45,000 nt of DNA from Mesostigma viride. Its lineage: Eukaryota > Streptophyta > Mesostigmatophyceae > Mesostigmatales > Mesostigmataceae. Where the stretch lies: positions 455,590 to 500,589 of the forward strand of contig RPFO01000132.1 of NCBI GenBank assembly GCA_009746045.1, in the 5' to 3' direction. The notes under the pieces were generated by a model that saw nothing but the letters and a program-made list of their open reading frames with translations, was not told the origin of the DNA and ran no database searches. Position 1 is the first letter of the stretch; each line of letters starts with the position of its first letter. Both the position numbers and the translations under genes were made by a program. Of the stretch, positions 16,804 through 33,577 are shown piece by piece.

Positions 16804-19800
16804 TTATGACGACGATGCCATTTCAATAACCATGAAGTGAGCCCCAGTGCCTTCATTGCTCGTGAAGGAGATGTCTGCATCCATGCCTTGCGTCCGCACC
16901 TGAACAAGCGCAGCCAGCGCAAAATCACACACGGGAAAACACACACCCATTTCACCCACAAAGACACACGCCATCAGAAGAAGCCATGCCAGCAAACATT
17001 CCAGCAAAATAATGCTTGGCGAAGTGGCCACCCCCCCCCCAAGGTCCACCCTCGTGGACCCCCCCATACCATCCGACACCGCCGCCTCCTCTTTGCTGGC
17101 CATCTTGCCCACACAGACCAGGTGAATACCGATGTGGGCACTGCAGGCGGGCTAAGGACTGGCCAACCAGGTAGACACCTACTCCTCTGGCAGGGTCCCC
17201 TTAATTAATTAGGAACATAACTCTGTTAGGAGTATTAAGTAGCACATATCCCTGAGAAGGGGCATATGGCTTTTAATACATTCTGGGCTACTTCCTGCAA
17301 GGGAGGGGATGTAAACGACACTTGCTCTAGGTGCAGCAGGGCACCTGCACCACCACGATCTATCAGAGCCCGATTAAGGCCCGTCATGGGGTGGAAGATC
17401 ATCATGGCTATACAAGAGCTAGGGCATGGCTTCTCAACAGAGAGTGACTCTCTGCATAGGCAGAGTATGGCTAAATTCTTAGGGTCCCCTTGTCCCGTCG
17501 CAACCCACTGGCAAACTTGCGCGCGCCTCGCACCGACGCGGCGCGACCCGGACCTATGTTGCTTGAAGATGCAGGGCTTCTGGGATTATCTGTCCTCCGC
17601 GCCCGCATGATAGACAAGGAGAAATGGGCTGCCATCCGCGATAAGCACCTTCCTGAGGGGCATGCTCCTGTTTTGTCCCCGTGGCCCACATGTAGAATGC
17701 AGGTGGAGGTTATTGCCCCTGAGGATACCCGCTACACTACCGCCTCGTCTGCCATTACAGTAGATGACAGCTCAGATGAGGATTATATCCCCCTCTAGTA
17801 GTGACTATACAGTTGGGGCCGGCATGATGCAGACGATATTTGTAACTTCCGTGTAATTTGTTTTTCTAATGAGATTAGAACAGTACTCCGTGGCATGCCC
17901 ATGCGCATGACACGCAAGCACTTACTTACTCGTGGAGCATTCAAGATGCCTATGCAAGCAATATCCCACCCACAAAACAATTAGCACTGGAAGGGCTATC
18001 CGGACTCGAAGGGCCACCAGCTAGAGGCCACGAGGACCGCCGGCATGCGGGCGAAGGGACGTGATGAAATGAAACGCATGAGAACCCAGCAATGTCAAGA
18101 TGAAGGCTTGGCAATGAGCAGCCATGGCTGGCCAAGGGACAAGCAGGGGGCCCTACCTCGAGTGCGTCACGGGCCTTGAGGGTCTCCTTCACTCCTCCGC
18201 ATGCCACCTCCATCCCGCCCTCCGCGCAGACTATGTACGCCTGCGCACCACGGCGAGCAACGCAAACCAGGCAGACCAGGCAGACCATGCAATCCACGAT
18301 GAAAGGGGTCAAAGGACACGTACAAAGCGAAACAAGCTCTGTCCGCGTGATAATGAACCAACCGGATCGCCCCACGCTCGAGCAAAGGCATGCGGCGCGA
18401 GAGGCGACGCCACGGTGCATCGGGAGAGAGGCGACGCCTCAGTGGAGGGATGCGAAACGCGCCGCCATGTCATATCTACCACCATGCTGACCAGGATGCA
18501 GGCCACCGGGCATGCCACTTTCATCTACCCGAGTGCAGTCGATGATGCAGGCCATGGTGCAGGGTTACTTCCACCCACTGAACGCTGCCGTCAATACTGC
18601 CACCAAAGGTTGAAATTTGATGCAATGAGATTAACAAGGCTTAAAAAGGCTGAACCAGCTTTTAACCAGCTCAACATAACCATTAAAAAAAAAAACTATG
18701 AAAGCCATCCAGAGCGCATCACTGTCCATATTTAGAATACTCACAAATCCATAGTAACGCTGAGCAATACTGTCCATATTTAGATTACTCACAAATCCAT
18801 AGTAACGATGTTTGCATCTCGTAATATATCGTGTCGTAGACTGACAGAACATAGCAAACTAAATGTGGCTGGTACCTCATAATATGCACATACTACGAGC
18901 AGTTTGCCTGCTTTGTGTGTGTGTGTGTGTGCCTGACAACCCACCAAGACAAAGCACCTGAGGATCCATGCACCGCCCGATACACCTCTTGTTGCCTCAT
19001 CCCAGGCTTACCTGCCGGCTTCTCTTCAGTGATAAGGGGATGCTTTTCCGGGGTTCACACTCAGACACGTAGACGTTGACGTCCTGCGGTAGCGAACACG
19101 CCAGTGTCACGAGCCAAAAAAGTGGCAAACATATCGATCAGCATCTATGAAGCCATCAGTAATGCCATCATCAGTACGTATGTTCTTATAAATGACAAAG
19201 GCATGTGAATGGAGAAAGAGCTTGACACCCTTGGGCTCATTACATTGCCACGAAGGAGCACCCCCATCAGCCGCCAGAATTTGAACCGATGCGTGCACTC
19301 TTTCCTGCTGCCCCCTAAACCCCTTTCCTTCCCCCACCCTCATCCCCGTGCCCTCGGCCCTCAATTTCCCCCCTTGGTAATCATCAAAGCACACACAACT
19401 GTGCACCAAGAAGTAATAACATTCTGAATCACAACCTTCTTAATAATAACCCGATAATGATCAACCCCTAAACGAGCAATAACCCTCCTGAGGTCTTCTA
19501 CCCAAGGGGAGGGGCAGCCAGTACCTAGGATAACCACATGAGGCAAGAGGAGAGCTCATGGCCACCCCTGCTAAGGAACAGGGCAAGGCAAGGGACCATG
19601 GCAGAAACCAACTGGGTGGCAGGGGTGGGTAGAAGGCTAGCCCTAATCTACCGTTTTAGCATAGAAGGTCTTATCCCTGTGAAAGGCGGACATGTTGCAA
19701 AGCGTGCATGGCGATAGAATAAGAACAGCAAGGTATGGTTTTCTAAGAACTGTGCATCCTAGTCCTACAGGAAGGGGTGTCAATGGAAGTGAAGTGCCTC

Positions 19801-22800
19801 ATGCACAAACTGTCGCGATTGGGTAGAGCAGATGGCCACAAGAATGTAGAGCAGATGGCCACAAGAATGTAGAACACATAGCCACAAGTATGTAGAGCAC
19901 ATAGCCACAAGAATGTAGAGCAGATGGCCACAAGAATGTAGAGCAGATAGCCACAAGTATGTAGAGCAGATGGCCACAAGTATGTAGAGCACATAGCCAC
20001 AAATATGTAGAGCAGATAGCCACAAGTATGTAGAGCACACAGCCACAAGTATGTAGAGCAGATAGCCACAAGAATGTAGAGCAGATGGCCACAAGAATGT
20101 AGAGCAGATGGCCACAAGAATGTAGAGCAGGTACCTATCCATAATCTATCAGGAATGATACAACTTCCAAAGGGCATGCACAGGGATACGGCATGCCACC
20201 ATATTGTAATATGATGCTCAAGAATATAGTGGCCAGCGCCCACCTGGTGAATGGGGATGACACCCTCCCCAGTGTCGTTGGTCTCATCCTCGTCGACGCC
20301 ACGGATCACATGCTGCAGCTTGTTCTGTCGATCGGCCAGGCTGAGGAGGTATTGTGACATTTCATGATTTGTGGTGACAGTTATTGATGATTGCGTGGGG
20401 CATGGTAGTTGTGGCAGGGTGGGGCATCATTGGTAGCGTGTAATGGCGGGGTGGTGCATGTGTGTTTGGGGTGGGTGAGGAGGAGCAAGGGAGCGAGACC
20501 AGTGTGCGGCACATACACAACAGTTAGGCTGTGCTGGGGAGGTAATTTTAGACGAGCGCCATAAGAAAAAAATTCAGAAAGCTCCGGGTCGACGCCCTTG
20601 GCTGAGAGTGGTACGTAGAAGATAAGCTTAATGGCCAACGCCAATAGGGACATGTGTTTAAGGCCGCACAATGCAAGGCCATAGATCGGGCCAGCAGACA
20701 TTTACGTAATTTGGGCTCCATTATGAGTGTATGATGCAGTACTACGCAGCCATGGTCACGACCAAGCCAGACAAGCAGGGTCGCAGCCTTGCAGGATCCA
20801 CCCACTCAGGGATTGCCTTGCAAAGAGGTCAAATGGTCTTGGCGGGGTGGCAAACGCCCCCCCCCCAAGGTCCACGACAACATGCCCATCCAATATCCGC
20901 CCACACTGCACCCATCACGGATACTAGCACACGTTTGTCGGCGATTACAGGTATATGGACTTAGATTCAGTGTGTGTGTGGGTTCAGGATGCAGCGTGTA
21001 GCATCACTAGCACATGCGCCATCTCAACCACAGGCACATATACCCAACCATAAAAATTTAACAAGTATCCTTTCGGCAGGCATGGTGGCACGCAGAGCAG
21101 GTTTGAATACACCAAGGGGAAGATAGCCACACCCATGATTTCTAAAAACGCGCAAAGCTCGATACCAAACACAACAACGCGCAAACTGTATACTTCTATA
21201 ATCATAAACAGTACAACAAGCTCATCAATCACGATACATGGTCATGCCTGCACATGCCATGGATGCTGTTTCGAGTCTCTGCTCGCTCAGGTCTCTACGT
21301 GCACTATTTTAGTTGTATTATTTTAAATGGGCTATACCACCTCTCGTCCCTACCCGCGCCTCTCGTCCCTACCCGCGCCTCTCGTCCCTACCCGCGCCTC
21401 TCGTCCCTACCCGCGCCTCTCGTCCCCACCCGCGCCTCTCGTCCCCACCCGCGCCTCTCGTCCCTACCCGCGCCTCTCGTCCCTACCTGCGCCTCTCGTC
21501 CCCACCCGCGCCTCTCGTCCCTACCCGCGCCTCTCGTCCCTACCCGCGCCTCTCGTCCCCACCCGCGCCTCTCGTCCCCACCCGCGCCTCTCGTCCCTAC
21601 CCGCGCCTCTCGTCCCTACCTGCGCCTCTCGTCCCCACCCGCGCCTCTCGTCCCTACCTGCGCCTCTCGTCCCTACCCGCGCCTCTCGTCCCTACCCGCG
21701 CCTCTCGTCCCTACCCGCGCCTCTCGTCCCCACCCGCGCCTCTCGTCCCTACCCGCGCCTCTCGTCCCTACCCGCGCCTCTCGTCTCTACCCGCGCCTCT
21801 CGTCTCTACCTGCGCCTCTCGTCCCTACCCGCGCCTCTCGTCCCTACCTGCGCCTCTCGTCCCTACCCGCGCCTCTCGTCCCTACCTGCGCCTCTCGTCC
21901 CCACCCGCGCCTCTCGTCCCTACCCGCGCCTCTCGTCTCTACCCGCGCCTCTCGTCCCTACCTGCGCCTCTCGTCCCTACCCGCGCCTCTCGTCCCTACC
22001 TGCGCCTCTCGTCCCCACCCGCGCCTCTCGTCCCTACCCGCGCCTCTCGTCTCTACCCGCGCCTCTCGTCTCTACCCGCGCCTCTCGTCTCTACCCGCGC
22101 CTCTCGTCTCTACCCGCGCCTCTCGTCTCTACCCGCGCCTCTCGTCTCTACCCGCGCCTCTCGTCCCTACCCGCGCCTCTCGTCTCTACCCGCGCCTCTC
22201 GTCTCTACCCGCGCCTCTCGTCCCTACCCGCGCCTCTCGTCCCTACCCGCGCCTCTCGTCTCTGCCGCGCTAGTCTGTACGGGAACTACTCTACGAATTA
22301 AAAGTGTCATTCCCTGGCGCTGGTCTCTACCAGCCACAGTGTCTACCCGCAATTATCTCCACAGGAACTTCATTTCGGCTACTTGTATGGTCTATACCAT
22401 CCCACTAGTTGTATTGTGTTTACAAGCGCGAGCCTCTACCGGCACCCACCTGTATAGGCGCGAGCCGTAGTTGGGTGGCAGGCTGCGCCGGTTGGGCATG
22501 ATCCAGACCTGCAGGAAGCGGAGCCTGCTTCCCCCATGCACGTCGCATGCACACGCAAGGAAACACGTGCACGCCGCCCACATGTCGCGCAAATGCGCGC
22601 CACATGCCCCCCGCAGGCAGACCACATATAAGCCACACATGGGCCACACACGATGCCCATGGGACAGGAAGGACAGCAGCAGACGCCAGTAACTAAATGG
22701 AGGTTAAGGGAGGCACTATGCTTGATTGGATGATACAAAAGGGCGAGCAACATAAAGAGCATAGAGAGCATAGGGAGCATAGCCATGGGGTGGCGCAAAA

Positions 22801-25181
22801 GGGCGAGCAACAGCAGATGACCGCAGCAAGAGGGAGCAGAGAGCACTGGGGCCCACAAAGGGTACGGAGTCCAGGGAACGGAGAGTCCAGGGAGTCCAGG
22901 CACACAGAATGTAGAGAGCGTAGAGACTATACGAAAATGTAGATGATAGAGAGTGTAGATAGCAAAGAGGGTGCGGGAGTTCGGATGGAGATGAAGAGGC
23001 TAACGTGGACCAGTGCAAAACGAACAAGTGAGAAGGGGGTGCCGAAACTGCCCATGAGAGAAAGCAGAAAAAAAAGGTGCCCATACAGCATATGATGGGC
23101 ACAGGCCAAAGATTAGTAGTACTCACGCAATGAAGCATAAAGTTAGCAGTCCAAGTATCCTGGGCTCTGGGCATAGTTTCATTCAAGTGAGATGGAAAGA
23201 TTGCCACTAAGCTAGGTTATAGCTGGGGCGTTGACCATCCTACTATCAGATCTACTACAACAATGTCCCATGGTCAACCCAGAATACTTGAACACTCACA
23301 GCCCCCCCTCAAGGCTCTTCTTCGCCCTCTGCGTGGCCGTGCTGCCCTCCTGCACGCATGCTCGCGCACACGCTATTAATAGCAACTATAACGGCATAGT
23401 AGTATACATGGGAACACTCACAGGTCTCCCCCCCGGTTGTGCTCGCTGTGAGTGACACCCGTGCCCGCACTCATGTACTGCACGCATCCGCGTCCCAGCG
23501 TCTCGGCATTGCCCATGCTGTCGCGGTGAGTCAGCGCGCCGTCCAGCACGTAGGAGTAAATCTCCATGTCGCGGTGGCCGTGCGTGTCGAAGCCGGACTG
23601 GGGCTGGACCAGGTCGTCGTTGAGCACCCGGAGCACGCCAAAGTTGTTCTTGCCCCAGTAGCCCGCAAAGCTGTCGTTGTTGTTGTGGGGGGGTAAGAAA
23701 GTAAGAAAATAAATTAGTATTTCTTGCCCCACAATCCGGCAAAGCTGTCAGTGTTGCTGGGTGGAAGTAAGAAAGCGCGTAAATGGATGAGTTGTTCTTG
23801 CCCCAGTAGCCCCGCAAAGCTCGTAGGGGTGGGGGCATGGAAGTGCATGCGTGCGTGCGTGCGTGCGTGCGTGCGTGAGTGAGTGAGTGCGCGAGTGCGC
23901 GAGTGCGCGAGTGCGCGAGTGCGCGAGTGTGCGAGTGCGTGCGTGCGTGCGTGAGTGCGTTAGAGCGTGAGTGCGCGAGTGCGTGAGTGAGTGCGTGAGT
24001 GCGTGGGTGAGTGAGTGCGTGCGTGCGTGCTTGAGTGCGTTGAGTGCGTGGGTGAGCGAGCGAGCATGTGTGGGTGTGTGGGCGTGTGGGCGTGTGGGCG
24101 TGTGGACGTGTGGGCGTGTGGGTGTGTGGGTGTACGGGTGTGTGGGTGTGTGGGTGTGTGGGTGTGTGGGTGTGTGGGTGTGTGGGTGTGTGGGTGTGTG
24201 GGTGTGTGGGTGTGTGGGTGTGTGGGTGTGTGGGTGTGTGGGTGTGTGGGTGTGTGGGTGTGTGGGTGTGTGGGTGTGTGGGTGTGTGGGTGTGTGGGTG
24301 TGTGGGTGTGTGGGTGTGTGGGTGTGTGGGTGTGTGTGTAGGGGGGGGGTAGTAAGTTTGTGTGTGATTGTGAGTCTGTGTGCGTGCATGATTCACCCAA
24401 GGGAATAAGTCAAGACCCCAGAATGCGCCCACTGCATCACCAAAGCAACATAATTGCATCTTACACGGCAGCTTCACACGGCATATAACCTACTTTATAC
24501 GGTATCTGTCTTAAACGGCAGCTATACAACCACAACAAAACGAAATGCCACACAAGATTCTACCTGAAATGAAAACGGCTTTCGAGCCACCACGTCGGTT
24601 TGCTCACGTGCAGCTCGTCTCCAGGGACTTTGGTAAAGAGCGACCTGGAGAACAGACCATCACGGAAGGATACGGGCAGGAAGCGTACACGTGTCCACGT
24701 CAGTAACGCTCGGCTGGCGAGCATTTCGCACAGTTACAAGAAACCAACTGGTAGGCATTTCCTACTGTACAAGCTGCAAAGCCTGCCGCGCATGCGCCCC
24801 AAACAAAACTGGGCCGTGGCGACACAAGAAAATTTTGGAGTATGCAGAAACTGTGTTGCTGCAGTCTTGTGCCGCAAGCAGACGCCATGAGAAGTTATGC
24901 TCGAGTTGTGGTAACTATAGTTGGCGTGAATTTTCCAAGACGTACATTTTTTGGACGTCGGACGCGCTTCCTGTGACGCTGCTTGACGCTCGAGTCACTT
25001 GAATAGCCCTCCGCGGATTTTTATTCGGCACTTGCGGGAAGACCAGAGGCCTGCCTGCTGACGTCGAAATTGAGGGAGAAAAGGACGGGCCGGCTGTCTT
25101 TGCCTTGAGGGTTGTACGAGCAGGATGCAAAGAGGACGTCACAGAAATGCCGTTGGCTACCTTCCTGGTCGCGCACAACAT
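16804..25181 (-). CDS. pirin-family bicupin, predicted plastid-targeted
   Basis: A complete 8-exon gene, 990 nt of CDS, 329 aa: 24946-25181, 24564-24644, 23422-23670, 22450-22524, 20244-20340, 19012-19083, 18157-18240 and 16804-16899. All junctions keep codon phase (2,2,2,2,0,0,0). Residues 1-67 are Ser/Thr/Arg-rich and basic, ending RRAIQVTRASSS, a typical plastid transit peptide. The mature part has WWLESRFHFSFAGYWG and FGVLRVLNDDLVQPQSGF. The metal-site motifs follow, THGHRDMEIYSYVLDGALTH and GTGVTHSEHN, which supply the three His and one Glu of the pirin cupin. Then come LRFLQVWIMPNRRSLPPNYG, VNVYVSE, ARDALE and HFMVIEMA in the second cupin. Pirins act as iron-binding sensors or quercetin dioxygenase-like enzymes; the exact role here is unknown. 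An alternative ATG at 24724 opens a frame through exon 2 and would replace the transit peptide with MLASRALLTWTRVRFLPV. The exon-1 donor (AAAAT/GTACGT) is weaker than the others. Confidence 0.9.
17056..17202 (+). pseudogene. LINE RT C-terminal fragment, upstream half
   Basis: IRHRRLLFAGHLAHTDQVNT and TGQPGRHLLLWQGP align with IRQRRIAFVGHLARTSQVDT and GQPGRHILTWPGP near the end of the LINE RT at 13276-14970. The sequence is diverged from that copy, so it is a different subfamily. It is interrupted at 17202 by the insertion of element R3. Lies on the antisense strand of the last pirin intron. Confidence 0.75.
17203..17481. mobile_element. non-autonomous element R3, copy 1, with 10-bp target-site duplication
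   Basis: A 279-bp insertion flanked by the direct repeat GGGTCCCCTT (17193-17202 and 17482-17491), splitting a LINE remnant. It begins AATTAATTAGGAAC and ends CTAAATTCTTA; the ends are AT-rich and only loosely inverted. It is about 85-90% identical by eye to 33139-33429. It has no coding capacity. It contains the near-palindrome AGAGAGTGACTCTCT. Confidence 0.8.
17482..17798 (+). pseudogene. LINE RT C-terminal fragment, downstream half
   Basis: This is the open frame after the R3 insertion: MLLEDAGLLGLSVLRARMID then KEKWAAIRDKHLPEG, ending in an acidic DSSDEDYIPL and TAG at 17796-17798. The position after the GHLAR/WQGP block and the MLLxDxGL pattern parallel the C-terminus of the LINE ORF (MLLDDLVVP). 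After removing the insert and one target copy, the frame is still off by one, so the LINE was already degenerate or decayed afterwards. Confidence 0.55.
19822..20130. repeat. 23-bp minisatellite, ~13 copies
   Basis: The unit is AGCAGATGGCCACAAGAATG + TAG, with G/A, GG/AG and A/T variants (ACACATAGCC, AAGTATG). It lies in the pirin intron between exons 20244-20340 and 19012-19083. Because 23 is not a multiple of 3, all frames stay open, which explains the long antisense reading frames here. Confidence 0.95.
21340..22268. repeat. 19-bp minisatellite, ~48 copies
   Basis: Unit CCTCTCGTCCCTACCCGCG, with variation almost confined to three positions (CCCTACC/CCCCACC/TCTCTACC and CCCGCG/CCTGCG). It lies in the pirin intron between exons 22450-22524 and 20244-20340. 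Having no stops and a length not divisible by 3, it creates three overlapping long open frames with a 19-residue peptide period. These are artefacts of the repeat. Confidence 0.97.
23646..23840 (-). repeat. 74-bp tandem triplication of a splice acceptor and exon start
   Basis: GTTCTTGCCCCAGTAGCCCG begins at 23646 (the real start of the conserved pirin exon). Related copies begin at 23720 (TTTCTTGCCCCACAATCCGG) and 23794 (GTTCTTGCCCCAGTAGCCCC), exactly 74 bp apart. Each copy includes the exon's first ~25 bases, and the first two keep the CTGTC acceptor region and GTAAGAAA intron sequence. Confidence 0.85.
23843..24345. repeat. (GTGC)n/(GAGT)n and (GGGTGTGT)n compound microsatellite
   Basis: GTGC, GAGTGCGC and GAGT units lie from 23843 to about 24060. 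About 27 copies of an 8-bp GGGTGTGT unit then run to about 24340. It lies in the pirin intron between exons 24564-24644 and 23422-23670. On the sense strand it is CA-rich, and translated antisense it gives artefactual HTPTHPHT-type frames. Confidence 0.95.
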
Positions 25182-26878
25182 TTGTATGCAAGTCGGAGGC
25201 TACAATTGCGCACGTTCTCGAAGATCGAGCTCCGAGATTAATCAATTTCCGCGCCCCGTGCCCGACTTTGTCCCCGTGCCCCCATTTTTAGGCCCCCGTT
25301 CGCGCGAATCAGTTGAATGCCACCTGCCCCTTGCCCCGAATTACCGATGAGTCATCGCGCCTCACAGCCCGGTTATAACAGGCACAGGAGATCTTTCTCG
25401 TCTTTCTCCTCCCGTCCTCCACCTGGCGCACGCGATCTTCCAGCTGAGTGGTTGAGTTGAGTTGAGCTTTTACTTGTATTCCCTTACTTGTATTCCCGCG
25501 CCGGCGTACCGACAGGGTTATTAATAGTGGATCCAGCTGAGTTGAGTTAGTTGAGTTTATTCCAGCAGTATTCCAGCGCTACAGGGTTTACTCAAGCGCC
25601 CTGTACAACAGGGCGTGAAGGGTGGGCAACGACAACAACAATAACTATGGATCAGGGCGCGATACGGAATCTTCATATTTTCCGTACGAAAGCGCGGGGG
25701 ATCTGCGATATGACGTGTGTAAATAAGACCGGACGCGTGCTAGAATTACAAAGGCTTCTCTATATCCAGACGGGAGCATAATCTGTCCCTTTGTAATTAG
25801 CAGCGGTCAATGGCGGGTGGCTGCGAGAACAAGGATTCAACATCATTTGTGTTGTCTACAAATGCAGAGCTTTTGCGTCCATTTCCTGCTATTGTTACCT
25901 GATTGGCCAACGAGTTATTCTGCTTATGATGAAATGGGACACTACTCGCGTACCATTCCGCAATAACAGGTGCTTGGGCCACGAATTGCATGAAGACCAC
26001 TCAAAATTGACGAATACGAGAACATGCAGTGCCTTTATTGAGTATCTGTAATACGGAACAAGGCAATATTTGGATTTCGACTTAACTTTTCCGACCAATA
26101 GAGCATACCGACCTTCTGTTCTCGGTCTTTAACGTGTGTTGCGAAACCGTTTTGTAAGGCCTGCGAACCCGAGAACGGATTTGCGATGGCGGATTCACAC
26201 ATATTGGTCTTCGAGGACTTTCCTGAAGATACCCTGCATCTCTTGTTATTCAAAAACGTGACGAATGCCGGGTAAGCCTCACGGAAATGCGGTCGGTCTG
26301 TCCCATGCAAGGCATTCGGCTTACGAGTCAAGACGTTGCTAGCCTCATCACACGCGCCATACGTCCGTGCACGCATACACGCATGCGCACACGCACGCAT
26401 ACACGCATGGGCACACGCACGCATACAAACATTCCCGCATTCGTGCAGCCACGCAGCCACGCAGCCACAGGCGCAGCCGGCCGCAAACGCACACTTACAC
26501 ATGAATGCACGTGCATATATATAACGCTTGTCATCTCACAGCGCACTCCAGCAGCCCCGTGCTCGCAACGCACATGGCAGGGCCGATGCCCGATAATTAG
26601 CGTGCAAGGCCCAGAATCGAAAAGTATATAAGAGGCCACATGCATGAAGCCTGCTGACCTCGTACCTCGTACCCTCTGGTTCACTATCTTTCTTACGGGT
26701 ACTCTCGGTAGACGATTAGCATGTTGTGAATTGCACCTTCTGGCTCGCTATCTTTAATCGTCTGTCCTGTTCATTCCCCCCGCCCCCCCTTTGATGATCC
26801 GTTAGTGCCCTGTGTGTACTTGCTCACCGTCGCCACACATGCATCCTATTGCCACAGCGGCGTGCGATCAGTAATCCC

Positions 26879-26963
26879 ATGGTGCCCTCTAGCTATTGGC
26901 ACTACACTGGCACTCTAGCTATATGGTGCCCTCTAGCTATTGGCACTACACTGGCACTCACAG
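26879..26963. repeat. 44-bp direct duplication
   Basis: ATGGTGCCCTCTAGCTATTG followed by GCACTACACTGGCACT occurs twice in immediate succession, with almost no differences. Confidence 0.8.
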
Positions 26964-27100
26964 TCACGACGCTTCCATCCTCTTGTGTTCTCTACCTAGA
27001 CGAGAGATTCCGCAGAAGAGGAAAGTCCAAGTTACCCTCCGCTTCGGGGTAACCGTCGCGGGCCGTACCACTTCTGAAGCGGACCCCGTCAAGCGCTAGC

Positions 27101-27123
27101 GGAAAGTCCTTGGCGGACTTTCC
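27101..27123. repeat. perfect 9-bp inverted repeat, 5-nt loop
   Basis: GGAAAGTCC (27101-27109), TTGGC, GGACTTTCC (27115-27123). The GGAAAGTCC word also occurs at about 27019. A further near-palindrome TAGCGGAGTCCGCTA follows at about 27139. Function unknown. Confidence 0.8.
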
Positions 27124-27510
27124 TTGAAGGGGAGAGTCTTAGCGGAGTCCGCTAGAGGCTTCCCCAGTGAGCGTGGCGCGTTTGGTCGCTCGATCCAATT
27201 TTTTTATTTCTTTTATTTGCTTACATGGCTTACCTCGCGTTTCCCGCTCTTTGACGTCGAACGAGATCTAGCATCGCATGATGATGTCGTCTTACCGCAG
27301 AACATATGTCCGCTTGTTCAGAAGCAGGTCCGACGGGTACTGGAGTCTGCTTAGAGGACCCTAATTCTGCCACCCGCAACTGGAATGGAGTGTACACTCT
27401 CCGCTTGCTCGGAATCACTCAAGTGGCACCAAACCCCACCCCATTGTGCACTCTTTCCATTAGCTGACAATCACTATACATCCATCCCTCCTGTGCCCGT
27501 AACCCACCTA

Positions 27511-27528
27511 CCCTAAACCCTAAACCCT
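27511..27528 (+). promoter_or_regulatory. telo-box-like CCCTAAA repeat upstream of CGI121
   Basis: CCCTAAACCCTAAACCCT, about 70 bp before the CGI121 start codon. In land plants, telo boxes (AAACCCTAA) near transcription starts mark genes of translation and ribosome biogenesis; KEOPS would fit. It may equally be an interstitial telomeric fragment, which would also hint that the telomere repeat is plant-type TTTAGGG. Confidence 0.5.
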
Positions 27529-27598
27529 ACCTACCGGTACCTCCTTGCTGCCCGCCCTACCTACTTTACCTACTTTCCTTTTGTGCCCTACCTACTGC

Positions 27599-32967
<5,369 letters not shown>

Positions 32968-33138
32968 AATGTTTTATTCGCAGCTCCCAAGTACAGCAGC
33001 AGGGCACCAGTTTTAAATGTAATGCACCCTGCGCAGAAGGTGGGAAGAAACCAAGGTGATCGTTGCTAGCTGTGCATCTTTCAATACCCCAAGTTGATTC
33101 TGGAGGGTACTCACCAATTCAGCAGACATGAATGAGGA

Positions 33139-33429
33139 ATTAATTAACTAGTTAGGAACATTTATAAGTCCGTTGGGAGTATATGTAGCACATATCCCGG
33201 AGAAGGGGCATATGGCTTTTAATACATTCTGGGCTACTTCCTGCAAGGGTGGGGATGTAAACGACACTTGCTCTAGGTGCACCAAGGGCACCTGTGCACA
33301 CCACCATGTACGCAGCAGACCTAGGGGTCTGGCATGGGGTGGAAGATCATCATGGCTATACAAGAGCTAGGGCATGGCTTCTCATCAGAGAGTGACTCTC
33401 TGCATAGGCGGAGCGTGGCTAAATTCTTA
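33139..33429. mobile_element. element R3, copy 2
   Basis: About 290 bp matching 17203-17481 in the same orientation (AGCACATATCCCGGAGAAGG, CTTCCTGCAAGGGTGGGGAT, GAGTGACTCTCTGCATAGGC). No target-site duplication is visible here. It starts about 170 bp downstream of the CGI121 stop codon. Confidence 0.8.
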
Positions 33430-33577
33430 ATGCAACATCCATGGGGGGTCCCATTATAGGCATGGCTTGGCTAAATGCGTCAGATGTCCCTGGGGGGCCA
33501 TTATAGGCTCACATGCGCGTGGGCCACGTGCTAGGCTAAGCCTGACTAATCTACACTACTGTAATATATTCCCTAGA

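Larger units (their letters stand above)
25182..27598. promoter_or_regulatory. intergenic region between divergent pirin and CGI121 genes
   Basis: 2.4 kb with no recognised exon. It contains GAGTTGAGTTGA repeats near 25448 and 25540, a CACACGCACGCATA-type microsatellite at about 26370-26430, a 44-bp direct duplication at about 26879-26963, an inverted repeat at 27101-27123, and a telomere-like CCCTAAA run at 27511-27528. Promoters for both genes must lie here. Confidence 0.5.

Noticed and set aside
19822-20130. CRISPR-like array
   Set aside because: Units are contiguous with no unique spacers, and the genome is eukaryotic; a minisatellite.
19743-20360. 205-residue minus-strand frame
   Set aside because: Only its first ~35 residues are a pirin exon (20244-20340). 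The rest reads through the donor into a 23-bp minisatellite.
21254-22470. Three overlapping plus-strand frames of 320-385 residues with a 19-residue period
   Set aside because: A 19-bp repeat without stops opens all three frames. The region is a pirin intron on the other strand, and nothing outside the repeat resembles a protein.
23386-24477. Minus-strand frame rich in HTPTHPHT
   Set aside because: Microsatellite translation. The pirin exon inside it is read in a different frame.
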